Shown: positions 7,494 through 15,890, numbered from the stretch's first letter. The stretch is DNA of 64,000 nucleotides from VRUE01 sp963753585 (GCA_963753585.1 CAVWCU010000002.1:124001-188000), one strand, 5' to 3'. Notes: generated from the letters alone by a model not told the origin. Numbers and translations are program-made.

Positions 7494-7523
7494 CCGTCAG
7501 ATCTCAGGAGGGACTCCTGTACG

Positions 7524-7547
7524 AAAAAAGCCCCGTAAGCGGGGCTT
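7524..7547 (-). terminator. Rho-independent terminator of the initiator tRNA
   Basis: On the minus strand AAGCCCCG-CTTA-CGGGGCTT is followed by a U-run, starting 7 bases after the tRNA 3' end. This is a classical intrinsic terminator. Confidence 0.85.
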
Positions 7548-7554
7548 TCTCCTA

Positions 7555-7628
<74 letters not shown>

Positions 7629-7727
7629 GCGGTTTGGCCATGCTAGCAACGTGCGGGGGGTGGGCGGAAGTCGTTGCAGCAGCTATGCAGGCGCTCTTGC
7701 CGGGCGGCTCTCTTTAGAGTGCCGCGG

Positions 7728-8669
7728 GTGGCGGGGGAATCCCACAGGGTCGCGGTCGTCGACATCGGCTCCAACTCGACGCGGTTGCTGATCGCCGACG
7801 TCGCCGCGGGGCGGGTGTCGGAGGTCGAGCGGCAGAGCCGGGTGACGCGGCTCGGGCGCGGGGTCGACCTCTCGGGCCAGCTCGCCGCCGAGGCGATCGA
7901 GGCGGCCTGCGCGGCGATCGCCGACTACATGGCGATCTGCCGGGAGGCCGGCGTCGAGCGAATCGAGTCGATCGCCACCAGTGCCGTCCGCGACGCTTCC
8001 AACGGCGACGCCTTCGTCGCCGAGCTGCGCGAGCGCTTCGCGCTGGCGGCCCGCGTGCTCGACGGCGAGGAGGAGGCGCGGCTCACCTACGTGGGGGCGA
8101 CCGCAGAGCACCCGCCGAGCGAGCCGACGCTTGTGGTCGACATCGGCGGCGGATCGACCGAGCTGATCGTCGGCACCGGCCAGGAGATTGCCTTCCACGC
8201 CTCGTTGCAGGCCGGCGTCGTGCGGCACACCGAGCGCCACATCTCCAGCGACCCGCCGACCGCACCGGAGCTGGAGGCGCTCGCCGCGGACGTGCGGACC
8301 CTCATAGAGGGCGCGGTCGCCGGCGAGCCAAGCGCCCGCGCCGGGGCCGCGATCGCCGTCGCCGGCACCCCGACCTCGCTGGCCTCGGTCGAAAAGGGCC
8401 TCGAGCCCTACGATCCCAAGCAAGTACACGGCCATACGCTCACCCTCACCTCGATCCAGTGGCTCCTCTCGCAATTGGCATCTGCCCCTTTGTCCAAGCG
8501 GGTCGAAATAGCCGGCCTGCACCCCGACAGGGCGCCAAACATCGTCGCCGGAGTGGTGATCCTGGTCGAGACGATGCGCGCCTTCGGCCTCGAACAGGTC
8601 GAGGTCTCCGAGCACGACATCCTCTACGGCACCGCAATCTCGGCTGTATCGGCTCTGGACCGCGGGTAA
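7728..8669 (+). CDS. ppx: Exopolyphosphatase / guanosine pentaphosphatase family (Ppx/GppA)
   Basis: 313 residues if translation starts at GTG 7728; GTG 7719, three codons earlier, is equally possible and neither has a Shine-Dalgarno. The enzyme removes terminal phosphate from polyphosphate or pppGpp and has an actin-like ATPase fold. Visible motifs are the phosphate-1 loop VVDIGSNSTRLLIA near the start, SAVRDASN (Ppx box), DGEEEARLTY, and the phosphate-2 loop VVDIGGGSTELIVG in mid-protein. The length matches the short actinobacterial Ppx (about 310), which lacks the C-terminal HD-like domain of E. coli Ppx. It starts about 100 bases from the initiator tRNA on the opposite strand. Confidence 0.9.
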   Translation: MAGESHRVAVVDIGSNSTRLLIADVAAGRVSEVERQSRVTRLGRGVDLSGQLAAEAIEAACAAIADYMAICREAGVERIESIATSAVRDASNGDAFVAELRERFALAARVLDGEEEARLTYVGATAEHPPSEPTLVVDIGGGSTELIVGTGQEIAFHASLQAGVVRHTERHISSDPPTAPELEALAADVRTLIEGAVAGEPSARAGAAIAVAGTPTSLASVEKGLEPYDPKQVHGHTLTLTSIQWLLSQLASAPLSKRVEIAGLHPDRAPNIVAGVVILVETMRAFGLEQVEVSEHDILYGTAISAVSALDRG

Positions 8670-8689
8670 CCCCGTATTCTCAATTTTGG

Positions 8690-8995
8690 GGTAATTCGTG
8701 ATACCTCGCGGCCAGACGAGGCTGCTCTGGGACTACAGATGGGTCAAGAAAGGGGTCGAACCCATAAAACTTGGTAGGCTTCCCCTACTTGTTTTCTAGT
8801 AGTCGCGAAGGAGACAACTAGACGTAGCGGATAGGCAGGCACATAATCGGCACATCGGGAAAGAGGTGGGGATACCACCACAGACTCGATATGGGACTCA
8901 GGCGATTGCCGCACAATGGCGCCTCCCGCCGTCTGAGTCCACCGAATAAGAACTGGTCCCTGAAGACGTACCCCTGCCCGTCCTGAGGGACCACC
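8690..8995. ncRNA. Candidate structured non-coding RNA region
   Basis: The 384-base gap between ppx and the ThDP gene has no gene but many stable stems: CCTCG/CGAGG (8704-8721), ATGGGT/ACCCAT (8739-8765), GTAGG/CCTAC (about 8775-8788), GGTGG/CCACC (8865-8879), GGACTCAG/CTGAGTCC (8894-8940) and TGGTCCCT/AGGGACCA (8954-8993) with an inner GACG/CGTC stem. This string of hairpins suggests a folded RNA, strand undetermined. It lacks the signatures of RNase P RNA, tmRNA and SRP RNA that I looked for. It could also be a set of leader or termination hairpins. Confidence 0.35.
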
Positions 8996-9002
8996 TTGAA
9001 TC

Positions 9003-9022
9003 GGCCGCCAGCGATGGCGGCC
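9003..9022 (-). terminator. Hairpin after the ThDP-dependent enzyme gene
   Basis: GGCCGCCA-gcga-TGGCGGCC is a perfect 8-bp stem with a GCGA tetraloop, about 30 bases beyond the stop at 9054. There is no U-tract on either side, so it is only a probable terminator. Confidence 0.45.
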
Positions 9023-9053
9023 GGTTCTCGTCCGGGACCGAGTCGACCGGCGA

Positions 9054-10664
9054 TCAGGCCAGGTTCGACTTGCGCGGGTAGACGACCTCGGGATCGGTGA
9101 GGACGTTGACCAGCGTCGGCCTGCCCGATTCGAAGGCCCGCTCCAGCGCCGGACGCAGCTCACCGGGCTCGCGCACCAGCGCCCCGTCGCAACCGAGCGT
9201 CTCGACCATCTGGTCATAGCGCGTCTCGGGCCGCAGCTCCGCCGCCACCGAGTAGCCGTAGAGGAACTTCATCGGGTGGTGCTCCAGAGCCCAAATGCCG
9301 TTGTTTCCCATCACGCCGACCACGGGGATCCCGTGCCGCGCCATCGTGTCGAACTCCATCCCCGCGAAGCCGAAGGCGCCGTCGCCAAGCAGCAGGCAGA
9401 CCTGCCTGTCGGGGTGTGCGAGCTTCGCCCCGATCGCCTGGCCGGGCCCGGCGCCGAGGCAGCCGAACGGCCCCGGGTCCATCCAGCAGCCGGGCTGGTA
9501 GGTGTCGACGAAGCGGCCCGCGTAGGAGACGAAGTCGCCGCCATCGCCGACGACGATTGCGTCGCGCTCCAGCACTTCGCCGAGCTCCTTGTAGATGCGA
9601 ACCGGATGCAGCGGCGAGCGGGTGTCGTTCAGCTCCTCCTGCTCGGCCGCGCGCCTCTCGTCCTCGATCTTGCGCAGCTCCGCCAGCCAGGGACCGGTGC
9701 GCCCTCCCCCGCCTCCGGCCGCCTCGCGGATCGCGGCCAGGCTGGCGGCGACGTCGCCGACCAGGTCGATCTGGGGGGCACGGTTGGCGCTCAGCGCGTT
9801 CGGCGCCGCATCGAGTCGGATCAGCTGCGCCTCCTCGGCGACGGAGGCCCCGAAGCCAAGCCGGAAGTCGAGGGGGACGCCGATCACCAGCGCCACGTCG
9901 GCGCCGCCGAGCCCAGCTCCGCGGGCACGGCTGAAGGCAAGCTCGTGGTCCGCGGGCAGGCAGCCGCGGCCGAGGCCGTTGAGGAAGACGGGGATCCCGA
10001 GCATCTCGGCGAGCGCCCTCAGCTCGTCCTCGCCCTGGCCCCAGTAGAGGCCGGTACCGGCCATGATCGCGGGGCGCTCGGCCGCGGCCAGCAGGGCAGC
10101 TGCCTCCTCGACCCCCTCCGCCGGCCGGACGTCGGCCTGCGGTGCGGCCGGCACCTCCGGGTCACCCTCGGTGAAGACGACGTCCAGCGGATAGTCGACG
10201 AAGGTCGGGCCGCTGGGGGCGGCGAGGGCGAGGTCGAGCGCGGCCGCGGTGCGGGCGGCGATCTGGCCGGGGTCCTTCACGGTCTCGGCCGACTTGACCA
10301 GCGGCGAGACGAAGGGCAGGTGGTCGATCTCCTGCAGCGAGCCCGAGCCCCAGCGCAGCTCCGGGGCCCTCCCGCCCAGGATGCAGACCGGCGAGCAGTT
10401 CGCCTGCGCGCCGGCGATCGCGCTGATCCCGTTCGTCACCCCCGGCCCGGCCGTCAGCGCCGCGACTCCGACACCCCGCGTCGCCTTGGCGAACCCCTCG
10501 GCCGCGAAGGCAGCGGTCTGCTCGTGGCGAACGTCGACGATCTCGATCCCCTCCGCCCTGCAGCCGTCGTATATAGAGAACAGGTGGCCCCCAGAAAGCG
10601 TGAAGAGGTGCGAGACCCCCCTGGACTTCAAGGCCTTCGCGACTATCCGCCCGCCATGCTCCAT
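9054..10664 (-). CDS. Thiamine-diphosphate-dependent enzyme, acetolactate synthase large-subunit-like
   Basis: 536 residues, ATG 10664. It has the three-domain architecture of the acetohydroxyacid synthase / 2-hydroxyacyl-CoA lyase group. The N-terminal Pyr domain holds the catalytic glutamate in RHEQTAAFAAEG (46-57) and TAGPGVTN. There is a central domain, and a C-terminal PP domain with GDGAFGFAGMEFDTMARHG...NN, the Mg/ThDP signature. It is a single gene without the small regulatory subunit (IlvN) or IlvC nearby, so biosynthetic acetolactate synthase is not assured. Oxalyl-CoA decarboxylase, 2-hydroxyacyl-CoA lyase or a benzoylformate decarboxylase-like activity are alternatives. The fold is certain, the substrate is not. 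Confidence 0.85.
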   Translation of the reverse strand: MEHGGRIVAKALKSRGVSHLFTLSGGHLFSIYDGCRAEGIEIVDVRHEQTAAFAAEGFAKATRGVGVAALTAGPGVTNGISAIAGAQANCSPVCILGGRAPELRWGSGSLQEIDHLPFVSPLVKSAETVKDPGQIAARTAAALDLALAAPSGPTFVDYPLDVVFTEGDPEVPAAPQADVRPAEGVEEAAALLAAAERPAIMAGTGLYWGQGEDELRALAEMLGIPVFLNGLGRGCLPADHELAFSRARGAGLGGADVALVIGVPLDFRLGFGASVAEEAQLIRLDAAPNALSANRAPQIDLVGDVAASLAAIREAAGGGGGRTGPWLAELRKIEDERRAAEQEELNDTRSPLHPVRIYKELGEVLERDAIVVGDGGDFVSYAGRFVDTYQPGCWMDPGPFGCLGAGPGQAIGAKLAHPDRQVCLLLGDGAFGFAGMEFDTMARHGIPVVGVMGNNGIWALEHHPMKFLYGYSVAAELRPETRYDQMVETLGCDGALVREPGELRPALERAFESGRPTLVNVLTDPEVVYPRKSNLA

Positions 10665-10703
10665 GGATTGAGCCTATATGTCGCTCCCGGCTACCATCGC
10701 CTT

Positions 10704-10790
10704 GCCCGGGTGGCGAAATTGGCAAAAGCGGCGCCCTTAAAAGGCGTTGCCCCACTGGGGGGCTTGCGGGTTCGAGTCCCGCCCCGGGCA
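10704..10790 (+). tRNA. tRNA-Leu (anticodon TAA)
   Basis: 87 nt with the long class II variable arm expected of leucine tRNAs. The acceptor stem GCCCGGG/CCCGGGC pairs fully with discriminator A, the anticodon loop CTTAAAA gives TAA, and the T arm is GCGGG-TTCGAGT-CCCGC. CCA is not encoded. It lies between the divergent ThDP gene and the sigma-factor gene. Confidence 0.95.
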
Positions 10791-10908
10791 CTCATTCTTG
10801 GATTCATAAAGTCGCACTAAAAACTGTTGAGGTACCGCAACTACCCCGGTGCTACGGTGTCTCTGAATTAGAAGACAACGCCTTCCCTGGTTCTCTTGGA
10901 GGAAACGC

Positions 10909-12405
10909 TTGGAGGCTTCAGCTCTAACCCACGCCAGTCGCCGCGGACTTCTCGCCCGGCGTTCCCCACTTCTCAAGCTGCAGGGCGATGACCGCCTGAT
11001 CGCGATGGCCCGCGCCGGCAACCCCGGTGCATTCGAGGCGATCGTCGACCGCTACCAGGGCCGCCTGCTCGGCTTCTGCCGCCAGATGCTCCGCTCGACC
11101 GAGGACGCCGAAGACGTCCTGCAGGAGGTCTTCGTCAACGCCTACCGGGCGATGCTCGCCGACGAGCGCGAGATCAACCTGCGCCCGTGGCTCTACCGGA
11201 TCGCCCGCAACCGCTGCCTCAACCACCTGCGCAAGCCTACCGCCGACGCGCAGGAATCGATGGACATGGTGCCGGCGGTCGAGGCCTCCTCGACCGCAGA
11301 GAAGGTCCACAACCGCGAGGAGTTCCGCCAGCTCCTCACCGACGTCGGCAAGCTTCCCGAGACCCAGCGCTCGGCCCTGCTGCTGCGCGAGATGGATGCG
11401 ATGTCCTACGAGGAGATCGCGCAGGCGATGGAGACCAGCGTGCCCTCGGTCAAGTCGCTGCTGGTGCGGGCGCGCATCTCGCTCGCCGAGGCGAGCCAGG
11501 CGCGCCAGTTGACCTGCGGCGAGGTCCGTATCGACCTCGCCGAGGCTGCCGAGGGGCTGCGCAAGCTCTCCGGTCCGGTCCGCCGCCACGTCCGCGACTG
11601 CGAGGAGTGCGCCGACTTCCGCTCCCAGCTCCGCTCCAACGACAAGGTGCTCGCCGCGCTGGTCCCGGTGGGACCGCTGATCGCACTCAAAGGCTTCATC
11701 CTCTCCAAGCTTGGCCTGGGAGGAGCAGGTGCCGGTGGCGCCGCGACCGCAACGGGAACCGGCGCCACCGGGGCCGGCGCAGTCGGCAGCGTCGGCGCCG
11801 CTCTCGGCGGCGGTAGCGCTGCCGGAGGCATCGGCGCCGTGGGCAGCGCGATCGGTACGAAGGCCGTGGCCGGCGTCGTCACCGCAGCCGTGATCACCGC
11901 CGGTGCGGTCGAGGTCAAGCATCAGACCGAGCCGACGCCGGTGAGCAGCGCGCCGGCGAAGATCTCGCGTGTCCAGCCAGGCCCGAAGACAGCTGTCGCG
12001 CCCGCCCACACCGCGGCGATCGCCACCGACAGTCCGCCGGCCGCAGTGCCCGCCCCCGAACCGGCCCCGGCCCCCGAGGCGGAAACCGTGACAACCGAAG
12101 CGGGGGCAACCACGGCACCCGCCGAGGAAGGCGTGCCGGGCGGCAGCGGCGGCGGGGAAGCCGAGGCGGAGGACACGACGAAAACCTCGACCGGGATCGA
12201 CGGAGCGGCACCCTCCACGGGCGCCGGAGCACCGGCCGGCGGCGGCACCGTCGTGGTGACGGTGGGCGCCACCAGCCCCGAACCGGCTCCTGCGCCACCG
12301 GCCGAAAGCACGCCTCCGCCGCCGCCTCCTCCGGCCGAAAGCACGCCGCCCCCGGCCGAATCGACACCGCCCGCCGCCTCCCAGGTCGCCCCAGAAGAGG
12401 AATAG
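10909..12405 (+). CDS. ECF-type sigma factor fused to anti-sigma-like zinc finger and a membrane-anchored tail
   Basis: 498 residues from a TTG start with GGAGG 7 bases upstream. Sigma region 2 spans about 28-110 (DAEDVLQEVF, WLYRIARNRCLNHLR), and region 4 about 137-195 (LPETQRSALLLREMDAMSYE, then a helix-turn-helix). A CHCC zinc-binding motif of the zf-HC2 anti-sigma type follows: C203, then H227, C231 and C234 as HVRDCEEC. Next come a Gly/Ala-rich stretch (269-325), one hydrophobic segment (about 326-343) and a 150-residue Pro/Ala/Glu tail. Sigma and anti-sigma are normally separate proteins, so this fusion implies self-control at the membrane; that is inference. Confidence 0.85.
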   Translation: MEASALTHASRRGLLARRSPLLKLQGDDRLIAMARAGNPGAFEAIVDRYQGRLLGFCRQMLRSTEDAEDVLQEVFVNAYRAMLADEREINLRPWLYRIARNRCLNHLRKPTADAQESMDMVPAVEASSTAEKVHNREEFRQLLTDVGKLPETQRSALLLREMDAMSYEEIAQAMETSVPSVKSLLVRARISLAEASQARQLTCGEVRIDLAEAAEGLRKLSGPVRRHVRDCEECADFRSQLRSNDKVLAALVPVGPLIALKGFILSKLGLGGAGAGGAATATGTGATGAGAVGSVGAALGGGSAAGGIGAVGSAIGTKAVAGVVTAAVITAGAVEVKHQTEPTPVSSAPAKISRVQPGPKTAVAPAHTAAIATDSPPAAVPAPEPAPAPEAETVTTEAGATTAPAEEGVPGGSGGGEAEAEDTTKTSTGIDGAAPSTGAGAPAGGGTVVVTVGATSPEPAPAPPAESTPPPPPPPAESTPPPAESTPPAASQVAPEEE

Positions 12406-12412
12406 CGGCGCC

Positions 12413-13129
12413 TCAGCCGGCCGAGTGGGACTCCCCCGGGGCGAGGATCACGACCTGCGAGGAGGTCTTCGCCTCGACCTCTGACTTGAAGGCCTGGGCG
12501 TCGGTCGCGATCGGGGGGAAGGTGTCGTAGTGCATCGGGATCACCGTGCCGGCACCGACGAACTCGGCCGCGAGGGCCCCGTCGTGGCGGTCCATCGTGT
12601 AGTGGCCGCCGATCGGCAGCAGCGCGACGTCAACCGGGTTGCGTTCTGCGATCAGCTTCATGTCGCCGAAGAGGCAGGTGTCGCCGGCGTGGTAGACGGT
12701 GACGCCGCCGATCTCGATCAGTAGGCCGGCCGGCGTCCCGGTGACCGTGCCCGGAGTGGGGCTGTAGGGGGCGTCTGCGGAGCCGGCGATCGTGCTCGTG
12801 TGCCAGGCCGGGACCAGCTTCACCCAGCCCCAGTCGAAGCGGACGGTGCCGCCGAGGTTCGGGTCGTGGACCTTCTCCACGCCCTGCTCTTCGAGCCAGT
12901 TGGCGACCTCGACGATCGCTATGCACTCGGCGCCGGTGCGGGTGGCGACGCCGACCGCGTCGGCGATGTGGTCGGCGTGGCCGTGTGAGACGACGACGTG
13001 GGTCGGCTCGACGTCATCGGCACTTGCCACCGCCGCCGGATTGTTGGGCTTGAGGAAGGGGTCGACCAGGACCCTGATGTCTCCCTCGCTCAGCTCGAAG
13101 CACGAATGGCCGTGAAATCGGATCTCCAT
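12413..13129 (-). CDS. UPF0173 metal-dependent hydrolase (metallo-beta-lactamase fold)
   Basis: 238 residues, ATG 13129. The metallo-beta-lactamase fold is shown by VSHGHADHIADA (the HxHxDH metal site), HAGDTCLFGDM (metal-bridging Asp) and a C-terminal IPMHYDTFPPI His. The start MEIRFHGHSCFEL is characteristic of the UPF0173/YtkL group, whose physiological substrate is not established. Length matches the family (about 225-240). It starts 3 bases after the stop of the small gene at 13133-13462, so the two are probably co-translated. Confidence 0.9.
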   Translation of the reverse strand: MEIRFHGHSCFELSEGDIRVLVDPFLKPNNPAAVASADDVEPTHVVVSHGHADHIADAVGVATRTGAECIAIVEVANWLEEQGVEKVHDPNLGGTVRFDWGWVKLVPAWHTSTIAGSADAPYSPTPGTVTGTPAGLLIEIGGVTVYHAGDTCLFGDMKLIAERNPVDVALLPIGGHYTMDRHDGALAAEFVGAGTVIPMHYDTFPPIATDAQAFKSEVEAKTSSQVVILAPGESHSAG

Positions 13130-13132
13130 CTC

Positions 13133-13462
13133 TCAACGCTCCCCTTCCTGGTTCTCGGTTTCGGTCATCTCCTCACGCAGTGCCCAGCCGACTGCGACCC
13201 CGACCATCATCCCCATCCTCGCCTCCTCGGCGAGGAGCGAGCGCACCGCGGCGACGCGCTCGTCGGGGTCCGGCACGGTCGCGGCCCGCAGCGACTCGGC
13301 CTCGTGGGACTCGCCGAACCAGCCTCCCTCGGCGAGGGCCGCTGCGAGGACCTTCTGCAGCTGTGGCGCGGCGCGCGCGACGATGCGCTCCGCCTCGGCG
13401 AAGCGCTCGGCGTCAACCAGCCGCTCGATCGCGGCGTCCAGCTGCTTCTCGTCGGGGGGCAC
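13133..13462 (-). CDS. Small helical protein upstream of the UPF0173 gene
   Basis: 109 residues from GTG 13462; longer readings upstream are Arg/Pro-rich and run antisense to the neighbouring gene, so this start was chosen. Not recognised. Composition is helical and acidic (DAAIERLVDAERFAEAERIV near the N-terminus, a Gly-rich GVAVGWALREE near the end). It is coupled to the UPF0173 gene by a 3-base gap, the only functional hint. Confidence 0.6.
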   Translation of the reverse strand: MPPDEKQLDAAIERLVDAERFAEAERIVARAAPQLQKVLAAALAEGGWFGESHEAESLRAATVPDPDERVAAVRSLLAEEARMGMMVGVAVGWALREEMTETENQEGER

Positions 13463-13491
13463 GGCGAGGAGCCTAGCCGCCCTGGCTCCGC

Positions 13492-14253
13492 CTACTCTCG
13501 GAGCGCGGATGCGGCGAGGCCGGCGAGGCCGCCGACAGCACCGCCGACGAGGCCGGCAAAGGGATCGGCGGTGGACTCGAAGACCGGCAGGGCCAGGAGG
13601 ACCGCGGCGGCGACCAGAACCCCGACCCCGTCGTAGTCGGCGTCGATCGCGTCGTGGGTCTCGGCCCGCCGGATCGCAAACCAGGCGGCCAGCGCACCGA
13701 GCGCCATGCCGTTGCCGCCGGCGATCACCTCGGCGTCGCCAGTGGCGTTGGCGATGCCGGCCGCGGCGAGCATCCCCAGCGACCCGCAGGCGATCAGCAG
13801 GAGGGCCGTGGCGGGAGTGCCCAGCCGGCGCTCGAGGCTGGTCGCGAAGATCGCCAGGCCGACGGCGACGACGAAGAGGTAGCCGACGTCGACGTAGGCG
13901 AAGGGCGCGGTGAGGAAGCGCCACCACTGGTCCTCGAACGGGACGATCAGGCCGCCGAAGGTGGCGATCGGGTCCCCCGTCAGCTTCTGCACCAGCAGCA
14001 TCGCGGCGGGACCGAGGATCGCCGCCGCCGTGGCGTAGGGGCGGAACGGGCGCGGCGGGCGGTCGGGCCGTTTGCGGCGGCGAAGCTTGGGGCGGGCGCG
14101 GCGCCGAGGCTTGGGCTCAAGCCCATCCCCGCGACGTTCCAGCTTCGGCGCGCGCTTGCGCAGGCGGGCGCCGCAGTAGGGGCACTCGGTTACGTAGGGA
14201 CTGACCTCCGAACCGCAGTTCTTGCAGACGACGCTGAGCTCAGTCTCGCTCAT
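13492..14253 (-). CDS. Rhomboid-like membrane protein with N-terminal zinc ribbon and altered catalytic site
   Basis: 253 residues from ATG 14253; ATG 14259 is equally possible. The N-terminus carries a zinc ribbon with C10, C13, C24 and C27 (VCKNCG...CPYCG). A basic linker rich in Arg/Pro/Lys (32-72) precedes about six hydrophobic segments in rhomboid order, including the loop-1-like QWWRFLTAPFAYVD (109-122). Where active rhomboid proteases have GxSG, this protein has GGNG (179-182), with Asn for the nucleophile Ser. The usual TM6 His is also missing (PFAGLVGG at 231-238). It is therefore probably a pseudoprotease. Genes of this layout are usual in actinobacteria; the role is unknown. Confidence 0.7.
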   Translation of the reverse strand: MSETELSVVCKNCGSEVSPYVTECPYCGARLRKRAPKLERRGDGLEPKPRRRARPKLRRRKRPDRPPRPFRPYATAAAILGPAAMLLVQKLTGDPIATFGGLIVPFEDQWWRFLTAPFAYVDVGYLFVVAVGLAIFATSLERRLGTPATALLLIACGSLGMLAAAGIANATGDAEVIAGGNGMALGALAAWFAIRRAETHDAIDADYDGVGVLVAAAVLLALPVFESTADPFAGLVGGAVGGLAGLAASALRE

Positions 14254-14356
14254 GGTCATCCGAGGATAACCGCCCGCTGGAAACCGCTTGAGGACAGGCC
14301 GCAGTGACATACTGGGGCTGCACCCGTCTTCCAGTGGATCCTAGGAGGAAACAAGC

Positions 14357-15277
14357 GTGGAGTTGAAGAGCCTGACCGAGCAGAAATCGCTGCTGGCGAC
14401 CCTTGCCCCCGGCAAACGAGCGCGCCTGAGGCGCCTGCTATTCGAGTTCGGACCGGGCAACGGCACCTTGATGCTGCTGCCAATCGACCAGGGCATCGAG
14501 CACGGCCCACGTGACTTCTTCCCCAACCCGGCGTCGAAGGACCCCGACTACCAGTTCCGGCTCGCCGCCGAGGCCGGGTACTCGGCCCTCGCCTGCCAGA
14601 TCGGCATGGCGACCAAGTACTACCCCGACTACGCCGGCCAGGTGCCGCTGATCCTCAAGGTCAACGGCAAGACCGACATCCCCTCCTCCGCGCACGCCTT
14701 CTCCTCCTGCAACGCCAGCGTCGAGGACGCGGTGCGACTTGGCGCCGACGCGGTCGGCTACACGCTCTACGTCGGCTCGCCGCGCCAGGACGAGGACCTC
14801 GCCCAGCTGCGCCAGGTGCGCGAGGACTGCGACCGCTTCGGGATGCCGCTGATCGTCTGGTCCTACCCGCGCGGCGAAGCGGTCGACGCGAAGGGCAGCG
14901 CCAACTCCTTCTACGCGATCGACTACGCAGCGCGGATGGCGATGGAGATGGGCGCCGACGTGGTCAAGCTCAACATGCCGAAGATCAACCCCGAGAAGGA
15001 CAAGGACGCGCCGGCCCCCTACAACGAGATGCAGGTCGACGAGGCCGAGGCGATCCGCCAGTGCGTCGAGTCCGCCGGCCGCTCGCTGGTCGTGCTCTCG
15101 GGCGGCTCGAAGGTCGACGACGAGACCGTGCTGACCAACACCCGCGAGGTGATGGAGGCGGGCGGCTCGGGCGTGATCTTCGGCCGCAACGTCTGGCAGC
15201 GCGAGTGGAACGACGCGCTCGAGATAATCGCCCAGATCAAGGAGACACTTCTGTCATCTGTGAGGCGCATCCCGTAG
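14357..15277 (+). CDS. fba: Class I fructose-bisphosphate aldolase (DhnA/archaeal type)
   Basis: 306 residues from GTG 14357 with TAGGAGG 8 bases upstream. It cleaves fructose-1,6-bisphosphate to DHAP and glyceraldehyde-3-phosphate through a lysine Schiff base. DhnA-type motifs are LLPIDQGIEHGP, the strand ADVVKLNMP carrying the probable Schiff-base Lys, VVLSGGSK and GGSGVIFGRNVWQR, a phosphate-binding (beta/alpha)8 barrel. A probable promoter has TTGAGG (14289-14294) and TACTGG (14311-14316). Glycolytic enolase is also in this window (19710-21005) but not adjacent. A short stem (15276-15297) follows the stop. Confidence 0.9.
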   Translation: MELKSLTEQKSLLATLAPGKRARLRRLLFEFGPGNGTLMLLPIDQGIEHGPRDFFPNPASKDPDYQFRLAAEAGYSALACQIGMATKYYPDYAGQVPLILKVNGKTDIPSSAHAFSSCNASVEDAVRLGADAVGYTLYVGSPRQDEDLAQLRQVREDCDRFGMPLIVWSYPRGEAVDAKGSANSFYAIDYAARMAMEMGADVVKLNMPKINPEKDKDAPAPYNEMQVDEAEAIRQCVESAGRSLVVLSGGSKVDDETVLTNTREVMEAGGSGVIFGRNVWQREWNDALEIIAQIKETLLSSVRRIP

Positions 15278-15297
15278 GCGCCTGCAAGCCGGCGCCT
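15276..15297 (+). terminator. Weak hairpin after the aldolase gene
   Basis: AGGCGCC and GGCGCCT (7 bp, loop 8) followed by TTC. It begins within the aldolase stop codon and ends 3 bases before the thermonuclease ATG, so it might attenuate or simply punctuate. Confidence 0.35.
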
Positions 15298-15300
15298 TTC

Positions 15301-15804
15301 ATGAATAGGGGATCGCTTGGCAGCTTGCTCTTGCTGGCTGTCGTCGCGCTGCTCATCCTGAGACCCTGGGAGAGCAGCGAGGGAGGCGAAGGCCCAGCGG
15401 CGGCTGTCGCCTTCGTGACGCGGGTGGTCGACGGCGACACGGTCGAGGCACGGATCGACGGGAAGATCGAGGACGTTCGCTACATCGGCGTCGACACGCC
15501 CGAGACGGTCAAGCCCGGGACGCCGGTGCAGTGCTTCGGACCGCGCGCCTCGGCCTTCAACCACCGCCTGATCGAGGGCCGACAGGTGCGGCTGGTCTTC
15601 GGCGCCGAGCGCCGTGACACCTACGGGAGGCTGCTCGCCTACGTGTATCTGGGGCGCCGGTTCGTCAACGCGAGCCTGGTCCGGCGGGGGCTGGCGCGCA
15701 CCCTGACGATCCCGCCCAACGACCGCTTCGCGCCGCTGCTGCGAAGGCTCGAGCTGAGCGCCGCACGGGCGGGACGGGGGCTCTGGGGCGACTGCGCGCC
15801 GTGA
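15301..15804 (+). CDS. Secreted thermonuclease (staphylococcal nuclease family)
   Basis: 167 residues, ATG 15301. A hydrophobic signal or anchor (about 5-21) is followed by an SNase (OB-fold) domain: VVDGDTVEA (Ca2+-binding Asp), VRYIGVDTPE (catalytic Arg and Glu equivalents) and RRDTYGRLLAYVYL (second catalytic Arg). It likely cleaves DNA/RNA outside the cytoplasmic membrane. It begins 23 bases after the aldolase stop. Confidence 0.88.
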   Translation: MNRGSLGSLLLLAVVALLILRPWESSEGGEGPAAAVAFVTRVVDGDTVEARIDGKIEDVRYIGVDTPETVKPGTPVQCFGPRASAFNHRLIEGRQVRLVFGAERRDTYGRLLAYVYLGRRFVNASLVRRGLARTLTIPPNDRFAPLLRRLELSAARAGRGLWGDCAP

Positions 15805-15890
15805 CCGTCGTGACGAATCGCACAGTTCCTGCCCCTGCAAGCGCTCATTCGCCTTTGCTACGGTCCCCCGCGGCCCTGGGCCACCCGACT

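Larger units (their letters stand above)
7156..7523. other. Intergenic island-edge region
   Basis: No gene supported. It contains the upstream region of the 7155 gene, a tRNA-Trp-like 3' half (7382-7430) and a tandem 11-bp repeat (7472-7493), followed by the terminator of the initiator tRNA. A short minus-strand frame across 7184-7453 reads through the tRNA-like sequence and was not accepted. Confidence 0.5.

Noticed and set aside
8690..8995. tmRNA, RNase P RNA or SRP RNA
   Set aside because: No tRNA-Ala-like ends or tag reading frame, no GAAAGTCC-type RNase P core and no GGAAGCAGCC-type SRP loop were found on either strand.
13463..13927. Upstream extension of the small gene at 13133-13462
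   Set aside because: The extension is Arg/Pro-rich and lies out of frame within the rhomboid-like gene; GTG 13462 gives a sensible protein.
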